Under the pieces are notes generated by a model, which was not told the DNA's origin, ran no database searches, and saw only the letters and a list, made by a program, of their open reading frames with translations. Shown in pieces: positions 15,953-25,136 of a stretch of 59,088 nt of DNA. The stretch is from positions 1 to 59,088 of the forward strand of contig JAUNDT010000011.1 in the NCBI GenBank assembly GCA_030525945.1, read 5' to 3'. This DNA comes from Coriobacteriaceae bacterium (GTDB lineage Bacteria > Actinomycetota > Coriobacteriia > Coriobacteriales > Coriobacteriaceae). The position numbers and the translations under genes are program-made. Positions within the stretch are counted from its first letter, which is position 1. Every line of letters begins with the position of its first letter.

Positions 15953-16359
15953 TGGAGATTCGAATCGGAGAAGAAGTCTACAACGCGGAGTTCAACGGGT
16001 TCACGCCAATCGCCTTCAGCCGCGCCTTCGCTGAGGTGACCGAGGCGGGGCGCAAGCGCCCGCGAGACATCGCCGATGCCGTGTCGAAGATCGCGGACTC
16101 CCTCACGACGTACGAGGTTCCCGCGATCACGCCGATGCTCGAGATCCTCTATGCGTGCATCAAGACCGCCACGCCGACGTTCCCACAGACGTTTGACGAA
16201 TGGGCATCCGCCCTCCCCTCCGGCACGTTCAGCTTGGAGCGCAAGGACGGCTGGGCAGCCGACGTGATGCGCATCGTCGAGGACAACTTTTTTCCTTCGG
16301 CAAAAGATGGAGTGGACGCCGCGCCCGCCGAAAAGGCCGTTGCCGAAGCTTCCAAGTAA
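15952..16359 (+). CDS. Tail assembly chaperone (G-like)
   Basis: A 135-residue protein between major tail and tape measure, starting on the previous stop. Its 3' end overlaps the 16307-16552 frame by 53 bases. Two overlapping chaperone genes here are the usual G/GT arrangement. Confidence 0.65.
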   Translation: MEIRIGEEVYNAEFNGFTPIAFSRAFAEVTEAGRKRPRDIADAVSKIADSLTTYEVPAITPMLEILYACIKTATPTFPQTFDEWASALPSGTFSLERKDGWAADVMRIVEDNFFPSAKDGVDAAPAEKAVAEASK

Positions 16360-16552
16360 TCTGCTCGACGCTTGCGATGCACGGTACATATACAGCTGCC
16401 AGCAATGCGGCCTGAGCATATCGGACCTGCAACAGCTCAGCTACACGCAGGTTCAGGACATCCTTGAGATCAACGCGTTCTACGCGGACGCGTCCGCGTA
16501 TTACGACGATGACGAGAAGGCCAGAAAGGCGGAGGCGTGCTTCTGGTCCTGA
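16307..16552 (+). CDS. Tail assembly chaperone, second frame (T-like)
   Basis: An 81-codon frame overlapping the upstream chaperone. The conserved-looking part (IYSCQQCGLSISDLQQLSYT, then YADASAYYDDDEKARKAE) starts after the upstream stop. It sits in the +1 (or -2) frame and may be made by ribosomal frameshifting near the T6 run at 16288-16293, or from its own ATG at 16307. Confidence 0.55.
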   Translation: MEWTPRPPKRPLPKLPSNLLDACDARYIYSCQQCGLSISDLQQLSYTQVQDILEINAFYADASAYYDDDEKARKAEACFWS

Positions 16553-16638
16553 TCGCGAGGGTTTGACGGCAGCGCACCAGAGATGGCGCGTTGCTTCAAG
16601 CGTTCATGGTCTTTGACAATCGAAGAAGGTGATGTGAC

Positions 16639-19293
16639 GTGGCGGTTTCCTACAAAGGTCTCGTGATCAAGTTCGGCGGCGACACGACCGAACTTCAGGG
16701 CGCGTTGAAGCGGGTGCAGAAAGCGTCGAAGGAGACGCAGGGCGACCTGCGGGACATCAACAAAGCCCTCAAGTTCGACCCCGGTAACACGGAACTTCTT
16801 GAGCAGAAGGTCAAGGCGCTGAGCGCCGCCTATTCAGACATAGAAAAGAAGCTCGACGCCTACAAGCAGGCGCTCGCGCAGCTCGAAGCAAAGAAGCAGA
16901 GCGGCGCGAAGCTCACTGCTGAGGAAGAGCGGCAGTACGACAGCCTCAAAAGGGCAATCATGCAATGCGAGCGCCAACTTGAGAGCTACGGCGACGAACT
17001 CAAGGCGACCACCCGAGAGGCCGAAGGGTCGAAGACGGCTCTCGGCAAGGTCGGTCGGGCAATCGAGGACAACGCGGACAAGATCTCCAACGCCGGTTCC
17101 AAGATGTCCAGCGCTGGAACGGCGCTGTCCGGGGGCATCGTCGGCGCTGCCGGTGCCCTGTCCGGCCTTGCCGCCAGTCAAGAGGAGGCCATACAGCAGA
17201 GCGGCCAGCTCGAAACGGCTTGGGAGAGCGCGGGCGGGACCGCGAAGCAGGCTTCCGGGACATACGCGACGTTCTATCGCATACTGGGAGAGTCCGATAC
17301 GGCCACCGAGGCTTCCCAGAACCTCGCGCGTCTCACGACGAACGAGCAGGAGCTGAAGAAGTGGACGGACATCGCCGCCGGTGCCTACGCGACTTTTGGC
17401 GATGCACTGCCACTTGAAAATCTCGCCGAGGCGGCGCAGGAGACGGCGCACACGGGGACCGTCACGGGCGGTCTCGCCGATGCTCTCAACTGGTCAACGG
17501 CGAGCGCTGAGCAGTGGAGCTCGGCGCTCGCGGGCCACTCCGCGGCTCAGGACGCGTTCAACGCGGCTGTTGCTGACGGACAGACAAAAGAAGACGCGTT
17601 CAACGCGGCCCTCGCGGCATGCGGAAGCGAGCAGGAGCGCGCGCAGCTCATCACCGAGACCCTTACCGGGCTTTATGGCGAGGCTGGCAAGCAGTATCAG
17701 GAGACCAACGCCGACCTCCTTGCATCGCGTGACGCCCAGAACGAGATGAACAAGAGCATGAAGGAGCTTGGCGAAGCCGCCATGCCCGTCAAGACCGCCG
17801 TGACCGAGATCGGCACGAGCCTCCTGAACACGCTCGCTCCGGCCCTTGAAAAGGTGACTGGCTGGTACAAGTCCCTGTCACCCGAGCAGCAGGAGCTTGT
17901 GAACAACCTCGCTCTCGGTGCCGTGGCTTTCGGCGGCGTCACGACCGCCGTCGGCAAGACAATGGAGGCGGCTGATGGCGTCGGCAAGGCTTTCAAGACG
18001 GCAGGCGAGCTTTGGGGCGGTGCCAAGTCGGTCATGGGCGATGTCGGGTTCTTGGGGAAGATCAAGAGCGGGTTCGGCAGCATCGTCACGAAGGGCGGCG
18101 AACTTGGGGGTATACTCACCGGCGTACTCTCGTCCGGATGGACCGGCTTCACCGGTCTGATCGCCGCGCACCCAATCGGCTTGGGTGTCGCTGCCGTGAG
18201 CGCCGCCGTCGCAGGTCTGACGTGGTTCTTCACGCAGACCGAGACGGGCAAGCAGATGTGGTCCGACTTCACCGGCTGGATCTCCGAGAAATGGCAGGGG
18301 GTGCAGGACTTCCTGTCCGGAGCTGGCGAGTTCTTCGGCGGCGTCTGGGAGGACGTCAAGAGCGGTGTCGGCGATTTCGTGAGCGGAGTCGGCGAGAAGT
18401 GGGAGAACCTGAAGCAGGGGGCTTCCGACGCTTGGGAGAACGTAAAGAGCACCATTTCCGACAAGGCGAATCAGGCGAAGGAAGCCGCTGGCATCGCATG
18501 GGAAAACCTCAAACAAGGCGCTTCCGACGCTTGGGGCAACCTCAAGGCGAACACGAGCAACGCGTTCTCCGGCATAAAACAGACCATCCAAGGGGACATG
18601 GAGACCGGCAAGCGCGTCGGCTCTGCGGCATCTAATGCCCTCAAGGCCGCAATGAACGGAGATTGGCAGGGCGCGAGCACTCAGGCCGCAAGCGCCTTCA
18701 ACCTCATCAAGAGCAACATCCAAACCAAGATGGACGCGGCGCGGAGTCAGGTCGTGAGCATCGCCGACCGAATCGGCGACAAGCTCGGCTTTCCCGGTCT
18801 CGGCTCTAAGGTGAGCAGCGTTTTTAACTCGGTTAAGGGGTTCATTCAGAACCCGATCCAGAGCGCGTGGAACGCCATTTCAGGAATCCCCGGCAAGATC
18901 ATGGGGGCGTTCAACGGCATCCGCATCAGCATCCCCAAGCCCAAGATGCCGCATTTCAACGTGAAGTGGAACGATTTCGGCCCGATCAGCCTGCCGAGCG
19001 TGAGCGTCAGCTGGTACAGGAGGGGCGGGTACTTCGACGGCCCGTCGATCATCGGCGTCGGCGAGGCGGGCGGCGAGTTCGTGGCACCCGAGCGTCAGCT
19101 AAAGGGCTTCATCGAGACGGCCGTCAACAGGGCGTTCGACCAGTTCTCATCGACGCCGAATCAGCAGGTGAGCGTATCCGTCTGCGTGAACGCGACCGTG
19201 GCAAACGGCGTCGATGCCTACGAGACCGGCCAGCAGATCGGCGTCGGGATCGCGAGCAAGCTGAAACAAAGGGGTGTTCCCATTGCAACGTAA
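16639..19293 (+). CDS. Tail tape measure protein
   Basis: An 884-residue protein starting at GTG behind GAAGGTG. Residues 20-160 are a long charged coiled coil, about 140-190 and 470-535 are Gly/Ala-rich hydrophobic segments, and the C-terminal half has repeated WENLKQGASDAWxNxK helices. The length sets siphovirus tail length, and hydrophobic parts may act in DNA injection. RRGGYFDGPSIIGVGEAGGE near the end is common in tape measure proteins. Confidence 0.92.
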   Translation: MAVSYKGLVIKFGGDTTELQGALKRVQKASKETQGDLRDINKALKFDPGNTELLEQKVKALSAAYSDIEKKLDAYKQALAQLEAKKQSGAKLTAEEERQYDSLKRAIMQCERQLESYGDELKATTREAEGSKTALGKVGRAIEDNADKISNAGSKMSSAGTALSGGIVGAAGALSGLAASQEEAIQQSGQLETAWESAGGTAKQASGTYATFYRILGESDTATEASQNLARLTTNEQELKKWTDIAAGAYATFGDALPLENLAEAAQETAHTGTVTGGLADALNWSTASAEQWSSALAGHSAAQDAFNAAVADGQTKEDAFNAALAACGSEQERAQLITETLTGLYGEAGKQYQETNADLLASRDAQNEMNKSMKELGEAAMPVKTAVTEIGTSLLNTLAPALEKVTGWYKSLSPEQQELVNNLALGAVAFGGVTTAVGKTMEAADGVGKAFKTAGELWGGAKSVMGDVGFLGKIKSGFGSIVTKGGELGGILTGVLSSGWTGFTGLIAAHPIGLGVAAVSAAVAGLTWFFTQTETGKQMWSDFTGWISEKWQGVQDFLSGAGEFFGGVWEDVKSGVGDFVSGVGEKWENLKQGASDAWENVKSTISDKANQAKEAAGIAWENLKQGASDAWGNLKANTSNAFSGIKQTIQGDMETGKRVGSAASNALKAAMNGDWQGASTQAASAFNLIKSNIQTKMDAARSQVVSIADRIGDKLGFPGLGSKVSSVFNSVKGFIQNPIQSAWNAISGIPGKIMGAFNGIRISIPKPKMPHFNVKWNDFGPISLPSVSVSWYRRGGYFDGPSIIGVGEAGGEFVAPERQLKGFIETAVNRAFDQFSSTPNQQVSVSVCVNATVANGVDAYETGQQIGVGIASKLKQRGVPIAT

Positions 19294-20008
19294 CCAACAC
19301 GACCGGATCATCTTCAACGGGCACGACCTGTCGCGCCTCGTCTACTGCAAGGTTCACAGACCGATCATGGCAGACGTGTCGGCGACGTTCGAGAGCGTAC
19401 CCGGCAGGCACGGGGAGGTTTTCAAGAGCGCGTTTCGCGCGGGCTACGACCTCCCCGTAGAGGTGTGGCTGAGATCCGAGGACCGCCGCAGGGTGTCAGA
19501 CGTGCGCCACAAGCTCGCATCCGCCCTGTGGTCGGACGAACCCGCGCCGCTCTATCTGCCGGATGACCCGACACGGTACCTCATGGCGATCGTCACGGGC
19601 GCGACCGACCTCGATGAGATCACGGACGATTGCCCGACGACCATCGTGACGTTTCACATCGGTGATCCGGATTTCTACGGCCAGAAGCGCCGCGTCGAGG
19701 TATCGGCTGGTAATGTCTTCATAAACGTCGGAGGAAACCGCCCGGCGCACCTCCACGTCACCGCCCGCCCGGAGGCGGGCAAGCCATGGCGCATCACGAA
19801 CGTCGACACGGGCGAGTTCGTGGCGGTGACGGGACAGCTCGCGCAATCGAGCGTCATCCGCATCGACATGGAGCAGGAGCGGGCCACCGTCAACAGCCAG
19901 ACGGCACCGGTCTCCATCGACTCTGATTATTTCGAAATCAATGGGCGGTGCCACCTGAACATAACAGGAGGCACCGCCGTTCTTGAATGGCGGGAAAGAT
20001 GGCTCTAG
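19274..20008 (+). CDS. Distal tail protein (Dit-like)
   Basis: A 244-residue protein after the tape measure. Its N-terminal part (IIFNGHDLSRLVYCKVHRPI) and the PGRHGEVFKS motif are typical of distal tail proteins, which form the hub linking tail tube and baseplate. The start is uncertain; a TTG at 19283 is also plausible. Confidence 0.75.
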   Translation: MFPLQRNQHDRIIFNGHDLSRLVYCKVHRPIMADVSATFESVPGRHGEVFKSAFRAGYDLPVEVWLRSEDRRRVSDVRHKLASALWSDEPAPLYLPDDPTRYLMAIVTGATDLDEITDDCPTTIVTFHIGDPDFYGQKRRVEVSAGNVFINVGGNRPAHLHVTARPEAGKPWRITNVDTGEFVAVTGQLAQSSVIRIDMEQERATVNSQTAPVSIDSDYFEINGRCHLNITGGTAVLEWRERWL

Positions 20009-22179
20009 TAAGGCGCATAGGCTTCACCCGCTTCAGCAGGTGGGGCGAGAACTTGGGAAGGCTCCATGTAAGCGAGGCTCTGCACGCCGATGCGCTCGAC
20101 GGGACCGACGAACTCAAAGTCACGTGCGACGAGGACTTGCAGAAGGGAGATAGGATCGTCTGGGTCGACCTCCAGGGCGCATGCCATGAGCACATGGTCG
20201 ATGAGTTCGAGCGCGTCCACGATGACAGCGGCAAGCCGAAGACGAAGGCGACGTGCATCAACTCAATCGCAGAGACGTGGGACGACTGGGTTGATGACAA
20301 GCGTCCTAGCGGCAGCGTCTCGGTTGCGCTGACATCGGTTCTGACCGGCACGCGCTGGACGGTCGGCACGTGCGACCAAGGCGGCACGGCGTCGCAGACC
20401 TTCTACCATCAGAGCGTGCGCGAGGCCATAGCCGGAATCCTGAAGACATGGGGCGGCGAGCTTGAAACTCTCGTCGTCCACGACGGCTCGTCCATTGTCT
20501 CGCGCCGCGTCGGCATCCGCGCCAAGCGCGGGCGCCGGGATAGCGCGAAGCGGTTCACATGGACCAAGGATCTGCTGTCGGTCAAGCGCACCGTCGCGAG
20601 CGACAACCCGAAGACGCGCGTCTACGGATACGGCAAGGGGGTCGAGACGGAGGGCGGCGGATACGGTCGAAGGCTCACGTTCGGATCCATCAACGGTGGC
20701 AAGGATTACGTCGAGGACGCCGAGGCGACGCGCATCTGGGGTCATCCGGATGGAGGCGGCGGAATCCTGCCAGCCGTGTGCTCATATGTCAACGAGCAGT
20801 GCGAGGACGCCGCGCAGCTCCTCAAGGAGACCCGGGAGTACCTAGATCGGGCGAAGGAGCCGAAGGTGACCTACGTGGCGTCCGTCATCGACCTCTACGC
20901 GTTCGGGCGCTCATGGGAAGGGGTCGGCGTAGGCGATGACGTGGCGATCATCGACAGGGGCTTCTCAGATGAGGGAATCCGCCTTCGCGGTCGCGTCTCC
21001 AAGATCGAGCGCGATTTGCTCACGGGAGACGCCACGGTGACGTTCGGCACCCTCACCGACACGATGGCGGACATGTGGCAGGGCGTGAGCGACGCGATAA
21101 GCGGCAACAGCCAACAGAACGCGATTTACGACGCTGCGGCGGGAACGTCCGTGTCATGGCTCATACAGCTGCAAGCTGCGCTCAACGCGCAATTCAACGC
21201 CGTCGGGACGTACAAGGTCGAGACGTTCGAACTCGGCACGATTTGGAGCAACGTGCCCATTGACGCCGAGACCGGGTTGCCGATCAGGGCGACATCCGGC
21301 ATGTGGGCCGTGAACATCAACGGCGCGGGCATCAGGCTCGCGGCAAATCTGGCATCCGACGGGCAATGGGACTGGCGAACGTTCATAACCGGCTCCCAGG
21401 TGAGCGCTGACGCGATCAACACCGGCACGATGCGCGCCGAGCGAATCCGCGCCGGTCTGCTCACCGACGAGCGCGGGCGGAACTACTGGGACCTCAGCAC
21501 GGGCGAGTTTGCGCTTTCGAGCGCGGTGAAGGTTGGCGGGCAGACGGTCGCGCAAATCGCCGAGGACAAGGTGAGCGGACAGACGCAGCGCGACATCTAC
21601 AACAAGCTCACCAACAACGGGAGGACGCAGGGAATCTACCTATCCAACGGCCTGATCTACCTGAACGGCGAATACATCCGCGCCGGTACGATCTCGACCG
21701 ACCGCATAGAAACCACGCGCAACTCCAAAACGTACATGAATGTGGGAATGACATCGGATGGCCTCTTGGGAGGGAGTTTCTTCGCAAATGGAAGCAATTA
21801 CCTGAACCTCTGCTCTCTACACGCCACCGCATCCCCAGACGGCGAGCTGAACGGATGCGGTTTCGAGACGTTCAACAAGGCTTTCTTGAGAGCGAACACC
21901 TATTGGCGAGACGTGACCTTGGAGACGCCTGAAATCGACGGCTTTATGACCATGTCGAATGAACGACTTGCCATGAGGTCTGGAAGTGGCTGGTACGTCA
22001 ACCTGTTGGCGGGAGGCCAGGGGCAGCGCGGCTTGTTCATGGACGGCGATGATGTCCTGCTCAAGTTCGACAACACCCACTACATCCTGATCAATCCCAA
22101 CGGTGTGCAGTGCAGATGCGGAACCAATGGATTCGGCTGGCTCGATGGGAAATTCATCGACAACCTTGTTTGGAGCTGA
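19987..22179 (+). CDS. Tail-associated hub/minor tail protein (Tal-like)
   Basis: A 730-residue protein. The N-terminal ~360 residues resemble siphovirus baseplate-hub proteins (ReqiPepy6 Gp37/endopeptidase-tail type), and SINGGKDYVEDAEATRIWG is typical. The C-terminal half is fibre-like (ISADAINTGTMRAERIRAGL-type repeats and YLNGEYIRAGTISTDRI), as in shaft segments. It is expected at the tail tip; enzymatic activity is not proven. Confidence 0.75.
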   Translation: MAGKMALVRRIGFTRFSRWGENLGRLHVSEALHADALDGTDELKVTCDEDLQKGDRIVWVDLQGACHEHMVDEFERVHDDSGKPKTKATCINSIAETWDDWVDDKRPSGSVSVALTSVLTGTRWTVGTCDQGGTASQTFYHQSVREAIAGILKTWGGELETLVVHDGSSIVSRRVGIRAKRGRRDSAKRFTWTKDLLSVKRTVASDNPKTRVYGYGKGVETEGGGYGRRLTFGSINGGKDYVEDAEATRIWGHPDGGGGILPAVCSYVNEQCEDAAQLLKETREYLDRAKEPKVTYVASVIDLYAFGRSWEGVGVGDDVAIIDRGFSDEGIRLRGRVSKIERDLLTGDATVTFGTLTDTMADMWQGVSDAISGNSQQNAIYDAAAGTSVSWLIQLQAALNAQFNAVGTYKVETFELGTIWSNVPIDAETGLPIRATSGMWAVNINGAGIRLAANLASDGQWDWRTFITGSQVSADAINTGTMRAERIRAGLLTDERGRNYWDLSTGEFALSSAVKVGGQTVAQIAEDKVSGQTQRDIYNKLTNNGRTQGIYLSNGLIYLNGEYIRAGTISTDRIETTRNSKTYMNVGMTSDGLLGGSFFANGSNYLNLCSLHATASPDGELNGCGFETFNKAFLRANTYWRDVTLETPEIDGFMTMSNERLAMRSGSGWYVNLLAGGQGQRGLFMDGDDVLLKFDNTHYILINPNGVQCRCGTNGFGWLDGKFIDNLVWS

Positions 22180-22184
22180 CGGAA

Positions 22185-22385
22185 ATGAATGAACCCGTTA
22201 ATGAGAAGCCCGTAATCGGCGACCCGATCGCAGATTACGGGATCCGCGACGCGCTGATCGAGACGAACGCAGCCGTGCAGCGATTGGCCGAGACCGTGAA
22301 TCAGGCGATTTCGCTATTCGCAGGCTACGCAAAACGCCACGCGGACGGGGGTGACTCTGGTGAACACTCAAATTCTGTCGCTTGA
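22185..22385 (+). CDS. Small hypothetical tail-region protein
   Basis: A 66-residue helical protein (IRDALIETNAAVQRLAETVN) between the hub protein and the upper baseplate protein. It overlaps the next gene by 26 bases. No family recognised. Confidence 0.55.
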   Translation: MNEPVNEKPVIGDPIADYGIRDALIETNAAVQRLAETVNQAISLFAGYAKRHADGGDSGEHSNSVA

Positions 22386-23358
22386 CATCTCGAAGCATGG
22401 TGTCGGCGATTACGTGAAGGTCGGTCAGGGAGACGATGGCGGCACCACGATCAGGGCGCTCATCTACGACAACGGGGGTGAGCTGACCTTGACGGGCTGC
22501 ACGGTCTGGCTCGTCGTGCGCCTGCCGAACAAACGGAATTACTATCGCGGGCAATGCTCCGTCTCGGGCAACGCCGCGACAATCACGGTCGATGAATCCA
22601 AGCTGTGCAGCGTCGCGGGATACACCGATGAGGCTTACTTCACGGTTACGAATGGAGACCGGACGTATTCGACCGAGCGGTTCGCGATCGAGATTCTGCG
22701 CAGCGCACTCGACGGCCAGAAGCCCGCGCAGAACTGGGATGACGCCGTGCAAGATCTCATCGACCGTGGCGAGGAGGCCGTGAAGTCTGCGAACGCCGCT
22801 GCGGCACATGCGAACAATGCCGCGAGTTCCGCCAATGCAGCCGCGAGCACGGCAAACACAGCGGCAAGCAGCGCGAACACCGCAGCGAGCAAGGCGAACG
22901 CCGCTGCTGACGGTGCGGACGCGGCTGCGAAAAAGGCAAACGACGCCGCAGCTTCGGCCAATTCCGCAGCGTCTTCGGCAAATACATCCAAGCAAAACGC
23001 CGACAAGGCGGCGGAAGCGGCGAACAAGGCGGCTGGCCTCGCGAACTCTGCGGCGTCAAATGCCAATTCCGCTGCGTCGAGGGCAAACGGCGCGGCGGAT
23101 GACGCGACCGCCGCCGCTACTAACGCACTGAACATCGCAAACAGCATCGCATCGATTAAGCCGCCGAGCGACGCGGAGGTCGAGGAGCTGCGGGAGGCCA
23201 ACGAAATCCTCGCCTCTGCGGTTGCGGAGCTTCAGGACAAGTACGTCCTGATCGGTGAGACGGCATACGTCCCGTCGACCCGCGTGACCTCTTACAGCGG
23301 GGAGACGCTTGCGCTCGCGCAGTCGGGCATTTCTGGCGAAACCGCAACCCTAAATTAA
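22360..23358 (+). CDS. Upper baseplate-like protein with Ala-rich coiled coil (BppU type)
   Basis: Residues 1-120 are a beta sandwich resembling BppU N-terminal domains (TLTGCTVWLVVRLPNKRNYY, then TVTNGDRTYSTERFAIEIL). Residues about 140-255 are an Ala/Asn/Ser heptad coiled coil (repeats of AAxxANxA), likely a trimeric stalk. A short C-terminal tail follows. It probably carries or neighbours the DGR target at the tail tip. GTG 22360 is 8 bases after GGGGG, so it is preferred over GTG 22351. Confidence 0.72.
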   Translation: MNTQILSLDISKHGVGDYVKVGQGDDGGTTIRALIYDNGGELTLTGCTVWLVVRLPNKRNYYRGQCSVSGNAATITVDESKLCSVAGYTDEAYFTVTNGDRTYSTERFAIEILRSALDGQKPAQNWDDAVQDLIDRGEEAVKSANAAAAHANNAASSANAAASTANTAASSANTAASKANAAADGADAAAKKANDAAASANSAASSANTSKQNADKAAEAANKAAGLANSAASNANSAASRANGAADDATAAATNALNIANSIASIKPPSDAEVEELREANEILASAVAELQDKYVLIGETAYVPSTRVTSYSGETLALAQSGISGETATLN

Positions 23359-23369
23359 GGAGAACCAAC

Positions 23370-24272
23370 ATGGCAGATGTCTCAGTCCTCACATTCAACG
23401 GAGCGCCGCGCAACGTCAAGGACGTCACCGCGCGGAACACGGCAAACGCCGCGACCACCGCTCAGGAATACGACCGACAGCAATTGACCGGAACCTATAA
23501 GGGGCGCTCCATCGCGTCGGTCTTCGCCGCCGAGATCGGCAGCGCAAACGTCTGGACGTGGCTCCAAAAGCGGGTGAAGGCAGCAAACTTCACGGGGCTT
23601 CGCATCGGCGATTACATCGATGTGCAGCTGAAGGCCGGTGCCAACGTCCCCTCCCAGACCGTCAGGTATCGCATCGCGGCCATCGACCCGTATTACCAGT
23701 GCGGGGACACGCCGAAGGGCCACCATATAGCGATGGTCCCGTCCGCACCGGTGTCCGTCACCGGCGACAAGGCCGTGAACGGCTCTTATATCAAGTGGCG
23801 CGACACGAACGACAACAACGGCATCGCAGATGAGAAGCATCCCTATCTGTGCTCGAAGCTGCATGAGTGGGAGATCGGCGATTTCCTGCCATCCCTCCCG
23901 AACGAATGCCAAGCCGCCATCATGCCGCAACGCGTTCTGCTCAATGAGCGCTACGCGTCGAGCGGGAAGCTCACCGATGACAGCGGTTGGTCTTGGGTCG
24001 ATCTGGGGAAGGTATGGTCTCTTTCCGAAATCGAGGTCTACGGGTTCCAAGCATGGAGCAAGACGGGCTACAGCATCGGATTCGATTGCCATTTCCCGAT
24101 TTTCGCGGACACGGCGTCTCGAATCTTGGGAACTCGCGTCTCTTGGTGGCTCCGCTCCGTCATGGGCGGCTCGTCCTCCTACGTGTGCTTTGTCGACAGC
24201 TACGGCTATGCCAGCCACACCGCCGCGACGCATGGCTGGGTTCGCCCGTTCCCGTGCTTCCTCGTAGGCTGA
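23370..24272 (+). CDS. DGR target protein: tail-tip protein with C-type-lectin-like variable domain
   Basis: A 300-residue protein behind AAGGAG. The N-terminal ~60 residues (VLTFNGAPRNVKDVTARNTA) look like a tail-attachment part. Residues about 75-300 resemble the FGE/C-type-lectin fold found in DUF6273-type DGR targets (IGDYIDVQL, then WWLRSVMGG and WVRPFPCFLVG). The final 44 residues contain the variable repeat. Compared with the template, residues 258, 271, 274, 276-278, 280, 282-284, 288 and 289 have changed from Asn or Asp. Gene order (after BppU-like, before lysis) suggests display on the virion for receptor binding; that is inference. Confidence 0.88.
   Translation: MADVSVLTFNGAPRNVKDVTARNTANAATTAQEYDRQQLTGTYKGRSIASVFAAEIGSANVWTWLQKRVKAANFTGLRIGDYIDVQLKAGANVPSQTVRYRIAAIDPYYQCGDTPKGHHIAMVPSAPVSVTGDKAVNGSYIKWRDTNDNNGIADEKHPYLCSKLHEWEIGDFLPSLPNECQAAIMPQRVLLNERYASSGKLTDDSGWSWVDLGKVWSLSEIEVYGFQAWSKTGYSIGFDCHFPIFADTASRILGTRVSWWLRSVMGGSSSYVCFVDSYGYASHTAATHGWVRPFPCFLVG
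24134..24256 (+). repeat. DGR variable repeat (VR)
   Basis: A 123-bp block at the 3' end of the target gene, aligned without gaps to 24798-24920 (offset 664). It differs at 14 positions, and every one is an adenine in the template. The last 20 bases (TGGGTTCGCCCGTTCCCGTG) are identical and G/C-rich, as expected of the IMH end that fixes the direction of transfer. Confidence 0.95.
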
Positions 24273-24299
24273 TTTATCAGCCGTGCGCAACACTGAACC

Positions 24300-24322
24300 G
24301 GCGCATGCCTTGCGCATGCGCC
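24300..24322. promoter_or_regulatory. Hairpin/cruciform downstream of the variable repeat
   Basis: A perfect 9-bp stem (GGCGCATGC / GCATGCGCC) with a 5-base loop, 44 bases after the VR and before avd. DGRs of the Bordetella phage type need such a hairpin just after the VR for efficient retrohoming, so this is the likely counterpart. Confidence 0.75.
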
Positions 24323-24357
24323 ATCAGGTCGAGACGGCTTAGCAAGGAGATGGTCGT

Positions 24358-24768
24358 TTGAGTGGTGTATATGCCCGAAACAGGCATCTGAGTGCCCACA
24401 AGTATTTCACGCTTGCATTGGAGATAAGGGCCGAGATCACCAAGAAGGTTACAACGAAGCAGCTGCCGAAGTCGTACAGGTTCGTCTTCGCCGTCCCCAT
24501 GGCCGAGACAGCCAGAAGCTTGGTCATGAATCTCGTAAAGGCGGATGCGTTCTACCCGAACACCGCGCGCAACGTCGAGGAGCGCAAGAGATTCATGACG
24601 CTCGCGATCGCCGACTGCAACCAACTGCTCCAAGACCTGCAATGTCTGAAGTCTCTCAACTCGAACATAAGCCTGTCGTGGTTCGAGACGCTTATTCAGG
24701 ACGTTGATGATGACATAAAGCTCATCAAGGGAGCTCGGTCTGGCGTGAAGCTGATAGGAAAGGGGTAA
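24358..24768 (+). CDS. avd: DGR accessory protein (Avd-like)
   Basis: A 136-residue protein starting at TTG behind AAGGAGAT. It is predicted all-helical with four long amphipathic helices (ALEIRAEITKKVTTKQLPKS, MAETARSLVMNLVKADAF, RKRFMTLAIADCNQLLQDLQ, WFETLIQDVDDDIKLIKG), matching the four-helix-bundle Avd family. Avd forms a basic pentamer that partners the reverse transcriptase and the template RNA. Its place between VR and TR is the canonical order. Confidence 0.85.
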   Translation: MSGVYARNRHLSAHKYFTLALEIRAEITKKVTTKQLPKSYRFVFAVPMAETARSLVMNLVKADAFYPNTARNVEERKRFMTLAIADCNQLLQDLQCLKSLNSNISLSWFETLIQDVDDDIKLIKGARSGVKLIGKG

Positions 24769-24797
24769 AATGGACGAGTGTTGCCCCTTGGAAATCT

Positions 24798-24920
24798 TCG
24801 CGTCAATTGGTGGCTCCGCTCCGTCATGGGCGGCTCGTCCTCCAACGTGTGCAATGTCAACAACAACGGCAATGCCAACAACAACGCCGCGACGAATGAC
24901 TGGGTTCGCCCGTTCCCGTG
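24798..24920 (+). repeat. DGR template repeat (TR)
   Basis: The 123-bp master copy of the VR. It contains 25 adenines, most packed into AAC/AAT codons in the VR reading frame, which can change to many residues but not to stops. The base after the block is A (24921), giving TGA in frame where VR has TGC, so homology used in transfer probably ends here. The TR lies 29 bases after avd and upstream of the RT core. Confidence 0.95.
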
Positions 24921-25136
24921 ATTCCCAAGACCTGCCAGACCGCGCAGACAGCAGCTCTGAGCGCCGTGCATTTGAGGAAGGAGGGGGCAACCATCGGGCG
25001 CGAGCCCGTAAATTTGCACCCCGAGACGGTTTCCGTTCGCTTCTTGCATGGCGCGGGATTTGGCACCTGCCCGCGTTTCATGGTCATCCGTCAAGCGGCT
25101 TGCGGGTGCCGCATGAAGCCGTTCGGGGTGCCTCCC

